Assembly (NCBI GenBank): GCA_029864225.1
Contig: JAOTTU010000019.1
Coordinates: 1-19,196 of the forward strand
From: Gammaproteobacteria bacterium
Lineage (GTDB): Bacteria > Pseudomonadota > Gammaproteobacteria > UBA9214
Direction: 5' to 3'
DNA length: 19,196 bases
Positions 7,955 through 13,265 of the stretch are shown here, piece after piece. The notes beneath the pieces are model-generated. The model had not been told where the DNA came from and made no database searches. It saw only the letters and a list, made by a program, of their open reading frames with translations. The position numbers and the translations under genes were made by a program. Within the stretch, counting starts at the first letter, position 1; every line of letters starts with the position of its first letter.

Positions 7955-9403
7955 TTACTGATTCGCGGATACATCTGCATCATAAATCATTTTCTCGAGT
8001 TCATGTGCCTGTGATCCGTCCAGGCCACGAATGACATCGACAAGGATGCGCGCCCGGTCAAGACGCCCGGCCTTAACGAGCCGAGTCCCGGCCTCGTAGT
8101 AAGCGGAAGCCGATTCATCCCATTTCCCGTGAGAAAAATACATGTTGCCGAGCTCCCCGAACCAGTCCGGGTTATCCGGCTCCAGCATTGTCAGCTCACG
8201 GTAGATCGACTCTGCCTTCCCGTAGTCATGCAGCCAGTAGGCCTCGCGAGCGGACGCCAGCAATTGATAGGGACTGGTCTTGGCGGGCATAGCGCGGCTG
8301 GCTTCAGCGGCAACAGTTTCTGCAGCTTCGGTCGCTGCCGTCACTGTACCGGTCTGTGTTTCTCTCGCCGGCAGCGCCGTTGCGGTTGGCATGCCGGGTG
8401 CGGCTGGCGTCCCGGTCGGCTGTTGCATCAAGCTGGAGTCGGGCTCCTGGCCACCCGCAGCTGCCGGTACTGCCAAAGACCCGGCCGCACCTTCGTCTGG
8501 CGCAACAGCCTCAGGCAAACCTGCTATCGGCGCTGTTGTCTCCACTGCACCCTCAACCACGGCTGCCGCCGATGCAGGTTCCGTCCGTGCTCCGGTCATG
8601 CCCGCGTCGGGTGCAACGGTCTCCGGCGTACCGGCTGGCGCAGCGGTCTCCACCGCAGGCTCGACAGCGACTGCCACTGCAGGCGCTTGCTCGGCCATTG
8701 CTGTTGTTTCTGGGACAGCCGTGTCGGCAGCCAGTGGTTCCGGCACTGCCTCTGCCGGGACAGCAGGCGCAACACCACCGCTATCCGCCGGGCGCATGAC
8801 CTGCCCGGCCAGATCTGCGGCTTCATCAACGAATTCCTCAACGGGTTCCTCGATATCCACGGATGGCAACACCGCTACACCAGGGACAGCAACCGCGCCG
8901 CTGTCGGCAGGCAGTGGCACAGGCGCTGGCTCATCTGCCATGGCGGTATCCGTCTTATCCTCGCCCTCCGTAACGGTCGTCCCTGCAAGGGTAGAGGCAG
9001 GGGGAGCCGGCGGCGCCATCTCGACAGCCTCAACCACGGGCGCAGTCCCGGCAACTTCGACCGCCAGCCTGGCTTCACCGGTTGTAGCGGCGACAGCCGC
9101 CTCACTCTCTGTCGATGTGTCCCCGGTCGATGTAACCGTTGCCGCTTCATCAGCAGCCTCCGCCTGTTCGGGTGCTGCACCCTCCTCCCGGACCAGGGTG
9201 GCCGGCTCATCTGCGCTTGCGTCTGCATCTTCGCCGCTGTCGGCCTCAGTCTCGATCTCGGCAACCGTCTCCGAATCCGGACTCAAAAAGTCGGGCAGCT
9301 GCAACTCGGGAAACAGTTCGCCCCGGTATACGAATCCAATAGCCAGCAACGCAACAACGGCGACAGCGAAGCCATGGCTGAGAATTTTCGCAAGGATATT
9401 CAT
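7955..9403 (-). CDS. Membrane-anchored TPR protein with long Ala/Pro/Glu-rich linker
   Basis: I chose the ATG at 9403 because a GGGAG site lies 8 bases upstream; a GTG three codons earlier would be too close to that site. The product is 482 residues: a single transmembrane helix at about 10-27, then a very long low-complexity linker (about 42-370) of Ala, Val, Glu, Pro and Thr. The C-terminal TPR domain (about 378-470) contains AREAYWLHDYGKAESIYREL and GELGNMYFSHGKWDESASAYY. The positive N-terminus suggests that the linker and TPR face the periplasm, with the linker long enough to reach far into it. The gene begins 15 bases after the parA-like stop, indicating an operon. It is probably a scaffold; partners are unknown. 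Confidence 0.82.
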   Translation of the reverse strand: MNILAKILSHGFAVAVVALLAIGFVYRGELFPELQLPDFLSPDSETVAEIETEADSGEDADASADEPATLVREEGAAPEQAEAADEAATVTSTGDTSTESEAAVAATTGEARLAVEVAGTAPVVEAVEMAPPAPPASTLAGTTVTEGEDKTDTAMADEPAPVPLPADSGAVAVPGVAVLPSVDIEEPVEEFVDEAADLAGQVMRPADSGGVAPAVPAEAVPEPLAADTAVPETTAMAEQAPAVAVAVEPAVETAAPAGTPETVAPDAGMTGARTEPASAAAVVEGAVETTAPIAGLPEAVAPDEGAAGSLAVPAAAGGQEPDSSLMQQPTGTPAAPGMPTATALPARETQTGTVTAATEAAETVAAEASRAMPAKTSPYQLLASAREAYWLHDYGKAESIYRELTMLEPDNPDWFGELGNMYFSHGKWDESASAYYEAGTRLVKAGRLDRARILVDVIRGLDGSQAHELEKMIYDADVSANQ

Positions 9404-9418
9404 TATGCTCACTCCCTA

Positions 9419-10075
9419 TTAATTCCCGATCACGTCGGGATATAAAGCCCTCGCCAGTGTTCTGAACTCATCTGCCGCCTTGCTGCGCGGCCACATTTCG
9501 AAAACAGTCAGCCCCTCACTCAGAGACCTGCGGAACCCCGTCCGGAGGCGCAGGCGGTGCGGAAGGACAACATCGATACCGCGTAACATACGCAGGGCGG
9601 CCTCGGTTTCATGAGTCTCCCGGATAGACTTGTTGGTATCCGCACGATTGACAAACGCCATCGTTTGCTGGTTTCCATTAATCTTCATAGCATCGATATC
9701 CGGACCGATTATATGCAGAAACCGCTGGGTCGCCCACACATCGGCCTGGCTTGGCGGTACCGGTATCAGGATGCGATCTGCCGCTGTCAGCGCCTCTTTC
9801 ATCGCCGCCATGTTCGCCGCGCCCACGTCAATCAGGACCTCCTGGCCGGCATGGGAAAGCAACTGGTCCTTGAGTACGGCCCTGACGGAATGAATGGTGA
9901 GATCCGGCTTGTATTCCATCTCCTTGCGCAGCATGGCCAGATCACTAAAGGTGCACTGCGGGTCAAGGTCATAACCCACAACGGAGCTTCCGTTTTTCTC
10001 CAGCCAGACGGCAAGATTGAAGGCAACCGTGCTCTTGCCGGAGCCGCCTTTCAGATTTGCGATGACAGTTATCAT
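9419..10075 (-). CDS. Orphan ParA/MinD-type ATPase
   Basis: 218 residues from the ATG at 10075, which gives the family-typical start MITVIANLKGGSGKST; an in-frame start at 10138 adds 21 residues with no family match. The deviant Walker A is KGGSGKST at 9-16, with signature Lys9 and Lys14. The A' motif is YDLDPQ at 35-40 and Walker B is VLIDVGA at 80-86. The C-terminal segment (181-193) has the RRSLSEGLTVFE pattern common in ParA proteins. No ParB or parS-like partner is visible nearby, so this is an orphan. Such ATPases position chromosomes, plasmids or cargo such as carboxysomes and chemoreceptor clusters. Here the adjacent gene is the TPR membrane protein, a possible cargo adaptor. The ribosome-binding site is weak. 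Confidence 0.88.
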   Translation of the reverse strand: MITVIANLKGGSGKSTVAFNLAVWLEKNGSSVVGYDLDPQCTFSDLAMLRKEMEYKPDLTIHSVRAVLKDQLLSHAGQEVLIDVGAANMAAMKEALTAADRILIPVPPSQADVWATQRFLHIIGPDIDAMKINGNQQTMAFVNRADTNKSIRETHETEAALRMLRGIDVVLPHRLRLRTGFRRSLSEGLTVFEMWPRSKAADEFRTLARALYPDVIGN

Positions 10076-10187
10076 GGGCTGTCCCGTTCTACCCCCTTTC
10101 AAGACGCTGAGCGTAATTGAATTACCGGGAGACTGCAAAAACAGGCAATTGCGTGCCGCTTGGCTGGCTTAACGGCAGTGATCAACG

Positions 10188-10952
10188 CTACCGGCCTTTC
10201 CCCTGGCCGTTATTCTGGGTAATGGTGATCTCCTTGTAACCGGCCGGCACTGTAAACAGTTCGGCTGGCTGCGCACCGATGGTTATATTGCTTAATTCAC
10301 GTACGGACCCGTCGGGTTGCTGTTCGCGCACGTTTGTATCGAGCTCGGGATCGAACCATTGATGGAACACCTTGCTCTGCCCCCCTACACGCTGCATGTT
10401 GATTTCCCATTTCTCGGTATTACGCCCGTTTACTTTTTCCTTGCCCACCAGGCGAATCTCGATGGATGATCCATCCGGCATTATCTGGCGGAGTGGTATC
10501 AGGCGCTCCCGGTCCAGCCAGTAGAGCAGCTTCCCGGATTGTGCCTGGGTGGTATTTTCGAATTCCCACTTGTCTGCGGTACGCCCGTTCACCTGTTCAG
10601 TACCCAGCTTCTTGCAGGTAATGTCAGGCATTCCGGCGCAGGGATTATCGGCCTGTACATTAGCGCTGCCGGGCAGCATGTCACCGGGACCCGCCTTGCG
10701 CTGTAGATAACTGCGATTCTGAGTGTTGAGCATGTAGGCTGTTTGCTTCTTTGTGTCAACTATCTGAATCATGGTCTGATCGTTGACCTTGAATTCGGTA
10801 CGCATCCTGTCCTTGCCAACAAAGATCTTGCCATGCATGTCATCCTGCTGCGGTATCGTCTGTACCACGTCGGCGGAAAATTCCACGCCTGCCCGGGCAA
10901 ATGCACTTGCAAATAACAATACGGACAGGAATAAGACCAGCTGAAAACGCAT
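10188..10952 (-). CDS. Exported LolA/DUF4412-like protein with internal duplication
   Basis: 254 residues with a clear signal peptide (MRFQLVLFLSVLLFASAFARA, cleavage near 21). The mature part looks like the beta-rich outer-membrane lipoprotein-sorting or DUF4412 type: short strands, a KIFVGKDRMRTEF segment and repeated W/F-containing strands. Residues about 117-168 and 170-222 are visibly duplicated: each has a VNGR-x-x-(D/E)KWE block followed by a PDGS-x-(I/R)E block. Two Cys residues (105 and 113) could form a disulfide. It starts after the terminator of the sulfur-globule-like gene, so it probably has its own promoter. Function is unknown; periplasmic lipid or hydrophobic ligand handling is a guess from the fold. 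Confidence 0.72.
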   Translation of the reverse strand: MRFQLVLFLSVLLFASAFARAGVEFSADVVQTIPQQDDMHGKIFVGKDRMRTEFKVNDQTMIQIVDTKKQTAYMLNTQNRSYLQRKAGPGDMLPGSANVQADNPCAGMPDITCKKLGTEQVNGRTADKWEFENTTQAQSGKLLYWLDRERLIPLRQIMPDGSSIEIRLVGKEKVNGRNTEKWEINMQRVGGQSKVFHQWFDPELDTNVREQQPDGSVRELSNITIGAQPAELFTVPAGYKEITITQNNGQGKGR

Positions 10953-10995
10953 AAACGAGACTCTGACCGGGAAGTGAACAGGTAAATTACTAGCC

Positions 10996-11044
10996 CAAAA
11001 TAATCAAGACGAGCCAGGACACATCCCTGTGCCGGCTCGCTTGA
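10996..11044 (-). terminator. Intrinsic terminator after the Gly/Tyr-rich protein gene
   Basis: On the minus strand TCAAGCGAGCC pairs with GGCTCG-T-CTTGA (one bulged T), enclosing a further CACA/TGTG stem, and is followed directly by TTATTTT. This is a long GC-rich stem with a U-rich tail, 15 bases after the stop codon. It should end the transcript of the sulfur-globule-like gene and insulate the next gene. Confidence 0.75.
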
Positions 11045-11058
11045 TGTTACTGCTGTTA

Positions 11059-11454
11059 TTACTGAGCGGGTGCAGCCGGAGCAGCCGGAGCTACCGGTGC
11101 GCCGTAGGGGGCACCGTAGGGGGCACCACCGTAGGGACCACCCCAACCACCATAGCCGGGGCCACCGTAGCCATAGCCAGGATAGCCACCGTAGCCATAG
11201 CCAGGATAGCCGCCGTAGCCGTAGTGACGGCCATAACCGCGGCCATAACCGCTGCCACGACCACCGCCGCTCATGTTGAAGTCCATGTCGCCCCAGCCGT
11301 CGCCGTCAAAGGGACCCCAGTCGGAACCCCAGTTGTCACCGCCCCAGGGACCACCACCACCCCAGGGACCACCCCAGGCATGTGCGGTTGAGAACGGGAC
11401 TGCCATGGCGCCGGCAATTGCAGCGGCACACAAAGTTTTACCTATGTTATTCAT
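11059..11454 (-). CDS. Secreted Gly/Tyr-rich protein, sulfur globule protein-like
   Basis: 131 residues from the ATG at 11454, supported by GAGAGG about 7 bases upstream; the in-frame start at 11487 lacks this. A signal peptide ends at about residue 26 (FSTAHA), and the mature protein begins WGGPWGGGGPWGG. Most of it is Gly, Tyr, Trp and Pro with repeated GYGGYPGYG units, ending in an Ala/Pro tail. This composition matches the small envelope proteins (SgpA/SgpB type) that coat periplasmic sulfur globules in purple sulfur bacteria. A generic Gly/Tyr-rich structural protein is the alternative. It has its own terminator and a palindrome plus two hairpins upstream, consistent with separate and strong regulation. 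Confidence 0.65.
   Translation of the reverse strand: MNNIGKTLCAAAIAGAMAVPFSTAHAWGGPWGGGGPWGGDNWGSDWGPFDGDGWGDMDFNMSGGGRGSGYGRGYGRHYGYGGYPGYGYGGYPGYGYGGPGYGGWGGPYGGAPYGAPYGAPVAPAAPAAPAQ
11162..11209 (-). repeat. 24-bp perfect tandem repeat in Gly/Tyr-rich gene
   Basis: Two identical 24-base units (11162-11185 and 11186-11209), followed by a partial third copy, encode the 8-residue unit Y-G-G-Y-P-G-Y-G (circularly permuted). This is coding low complexity within the sulfur-globule-like protein. Confidence 0.9.
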
Positions 11455-11481
11455 GTTATTACCTCTCGTAGTTATTGTAGC

Positions 11482-11499
11482 TTGCAAGTCGACTTACAA
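11482..11499. promoter_or_regulatory. 18-bp palindrome upstream of the Gly/Tyr-rich gene
   Basis: TTGCAAGTC and GACTTACAA form an 18-base palindrome with one mismatched pair, ending 28 bases before the start codon. A possible -10 hexamer TACAAT (minus strand) lies just downstream of it. The size, symmetry and position fit an operator for a dimeric regulator. No known regulator is recognised. Confidence 0.45.
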
Positions 11500-11526
11500 A
11501 CATAAACTCCCTGGGTTGCTGGAGAT

Positions 11527-11588
11527 CAGATACAGAGGGAGCTCCTGTAATCTGACCTTATTATTCAGCCAGTTTCAACACCGGCTGA
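11527..11588 (-). other. Two hairpins between the lipoprotein and Gly/Tyr-rich genes
   Basis: The first hairpin (11527-11554) pairs CAGAT-T-ACAG with CTGTATCTG around a 9-base loop. The second (11565-11588) pairs TCAGCCGGT with ACTGGCTGA (one G-U) around GTTGAA; both are read on the minus strand. Neither has a T run. They could act as RNA processing or stability elements that set different mRNA levels for the lipoprotein and the downstream globule-like protein. Confidence 0.5.
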
Positions 11589-11647
11589 GTAAAACATATT
11601 CACCACGGCGGCTGGTCGACACCCCAGCCGAACCCGGCTCAGCTTTT

Positions 11648-12271
11648 CTACCACATAACGCCCGGCAGCATCGGGGTCGGCAATCCACCATACGGAGTGG
11701 CACCACCCCACCCCGGAACCACCCCGGGAGAACCCCAGCCACCGGCGCCTGTCCCGTAGCCCGGCCAGGCACCATAGGGTGCGGCCTGTTGTTGCGGTGC
11801 AGACTGTTGCTGGCTTTTCTGCGGGGGGCTGAATTCTCCCCAGGGCCGCGGTACATATATATATTGAGGCACAGTTGGCGACTGCGGTGCAACCCCTGTT
11901 GGTGGCTGCCCGGTCTGGCCCCATGGCGCAACGCCCCAAGGCTGGTACTGCTGCGTCCACTGAGACTGCCCATGGGCCGGTTGCATTAGCACGGGCTGTT
12001 GTTGCGCCGGCACTGTGTAGTATGTGGGTGACTGTGTCGTCTGCGGCGCCAGTGTGGGCGCCATCTGGACATAGTCGGGCAATGGGCGGGCCTGTTTGGG
12101 CCGCGGGTACCATTCCCTGACGACCGGTTCGGGCTTCTTCGGAGCAACAGTCTTTTCTGATGAAGCATCCATGGTGTCATTATCACCGCAGGCGGTTAGC
12201 ATAAACAAAACACATATGATGGCCACCCATGCAAACAAGGTATGCGTGCCTGAGTGACACCCTTGCCGCAT
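11648..12271 (-). CDS. Lipoprotein rich in Pro, Gln, Trp and Tyr
   Basis: 207 residues from the ATG at 12271, chosen because it directly precedes a lipoprotein signal (FAWVAIICVLFMLTAC, acylated Cys28). The longer in-frame version from 12484 would bury this signal 71 residues inside the protein and overlap the upstream gene. Residue +2 is Gly, so outer-membrane sorting is expected. The mature chain is low complexity: Pro, Gln, Thr and Tyr first, then PWGVAPWGQ-type and GYGTGAGGWGSPG segments resembling the neighbouring Gly/Tyr-rich protein. It begins 17 bases after the preceding stop. I do not recognise a family; a structural envelope role is inferred from composition and neighbours. Confidence 0.75.
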   Translation of the reverse strand: MRQGCHSGTHTLFAWVAIICVLFMLTACGDNDTMDASSEKTVAPKKPEPVVREWYPRPKQARPLPDYVQMAPTLAPQTTQSPTYYTVPAQQQPVLMQPAHGQSQWTQQYQPWGVAPWGQTGQPPTGVAPQSPTVPQYIYVPRPWGEFSPPQKSQQQSAPQQQAAPYGAWPGYGTGAGGWGSPGVVPGWGGATPYGGLPTPMLPGVMW

Positions 12272-12288
12272 TGGACTGAATGGCTCAA

Positions 12289-12711
12289 TTATCTTCCCCC
12301 GCCATAGTATTCCATCCTGCCCGGCGGGGGTGCATATCTGGCGGGGGGAGGCTCGACCATCATTCTGTTGTAGACCGATGGCGGCGGTACCTCGACCTCG
12401 GAAGCATGCGTATCCCCCCCTTGCCAGGGTGACTGTGAATATCCGGCGGCCGGATATCCTGGATATGGGTGTTGTGACGGCCATGGATAGCCATACATCG
12501 GCCGTGTCGCCGGCTGACTGTAATCCTGCGGCCGGTGATAGCCCGGTGGCGGACGGTTTTCATGTCGTTGCTGTTGTTCTCGCGCAACGGATGGCTGTGG
12601 GCGGTTCGCGGGCCTGCCGGCACCCGGGTACGGGGCATTCATGAAGCCCGCCGGTCCATAGGCATAGCTATCCGGCTGCTGCATGAAACCCGGACCGGGC
12701 TGCCCCGGCAT
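12289..12711 (-). CDS. C-terminal part of a frameshifted Pro/Tyr/Gln-rich exported protein
   Basis: 140 codons from an internal ATG that has no ribosome-binding site and no signal peptide. The frame is open upstream to a stop at 12781-12783 and overlaps the 3' end of the preceding reading frame. Composition is Pro, Gln, Tyr, Gly and Arg (PGQPGPGFMQQPDSYAYGP, later YGYPWP and YPGYP). It reads as the natural continuation of the upstream P/A-rich exported protein. A one-base deletion in this sequence, somewhere between 12642 and 12780, would join both halves into about 292 residues. It could also be an independent overlapping gene, but the missing start signals argue against that. Confidence 0.55.
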   Translation of the reverse strand: MPGQPGPGFMQQPDSYAYGPAGFMNAPYPGAGRPANRPQPSVAREQQQRHENRPPPGYHRPQDYSQPATRPMYGYPWPSQHPYPGYPAAGYSQSPWQGGDTHASEVEVPPPSVYNRMMVEPPPARYAPPPGRMEYYGGGR

Positions 12712-13166
12712 GCGAGCGTGTTGTTCACGCTGTCCTGTACTTGTGCCGGCTGGCCCTGGAGGGCCGGTTGTGGCTGGTAATCATAGGGGGTCTGAGGCGG
12801 GACCGAAGATTGTCTGGGTGCGCTGGCCGTGGCAGACGTGCTGCCGCTCGCCCCCGGTGCACTGGCAGGTCCTTCCGGGGCGGATGCCGCTGCACTCGTT
12901 ACCGGCACCTCTGGCGTGTCTGCTTCCGGCATCGGCATGGGCGCGACCAGATCTTGCCCCGGGAGCCGGGGGTCCAGATTGATTGCATTATAAGGGCCCT
13001 GAGGCGGGGGGGCCGATACTACTGCCCAGTCATCGCTGTAGGTATAGGCCTGCGCTGCTGGCTGCTGCAACTCACCCGTGGCCTGATCACCCGCCAGTAC
13101 CGCGCCGCTGGCCAGGGCCAGCAAGACTGACAGGTATTTCGTTGCTCCCAATGAATGTCGCTTCAT
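12639..13166 (-). CDS. N-terminal part of a Pro/Ala-rich exported protein, frame broken near its end
   Basis: 175 codons from the ATG at 13166 with AAGGA about 7 bases upstream (a TTG one codon earlier is less likely). A signal peptide runs to about residue 26 (SVLLALASGAVLA). The mature chain contains YTYSDDWAVVSAPPPQGPYNAINLDPRLPG, then an Ala/Ser/Pro/Glu linker and a Pro/Gln/Tyr stretch. The last roughly 25 residues (CRGSPVRVSCSSRIAMPMDRR) look out of frame: they contain the only Cys residues and abrupt Arg/Ser richness, while the alternative frame keeps the Pro/Gln/Tyr bias. No known family is recognised. The gene follows an AT-rich repeat-bearing promoter region. Confidence 0.65.
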   Translation of the reverse strand: MKRHSLGATKYLSVLLALASGAVLAGDQATGELQQPAAQAYTYSDDWAVVSAPPPQGPYNAINLDPRLPGQDLVAPMPMPEADTPEVPVTSAAASAPEGPASAPGASGSTSATASAPRQSSVPPQTPYDYQPQPALQGQPAQVQDSVNNTLACRGSPVRVSCSSRIAMPMDRRAS

Positions 13167-13219
13167 CAATATATCCTTACTGTTATCTTCCCTAACGGTA
13201 TCAGATTACGTACCAATCT

Positions 13220-13261
13220 AAATTTATACCCTATTAGATTAAATTTATAGCCTATTAGATT
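13220..13261. repeat. Two 21-bp tandem repeats in AT-rich upstream region
   Basis: The units at 13220-13240 and 13241-13261 differ at one base. On the minus strand each carries AATCTAATAGG then TATAAATT, so each contains a possible -10 element. Further copies of TTAGAT occur in inverted orientation at about 13215-13220 and in direct orientation near 13271. This is a candidate promoter/operator array for the Pro-rich exported gene starting at 13166. Confidence 0.6.
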
Positions 13262-13265
13262 AATA

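Noticed and set aside
8280..9422. Long plus-strand open frames opposite the TPR gene (up to 438 codons)
   Set aside because: They are antisense reflections of the GC-rich, Ala/Pro/Glu-biased linker; the encoded Arg/Cys-rich or Ala/Ser-rich peptides match no family and lack start signals.
11565..12113. Second minus-strand frame of 182 codons overlapping the lipoprotein gene
   Set aside because: No signal peptide or ribosome-binding site, and the overlapping frame has a clear lipobox and coherent composition.
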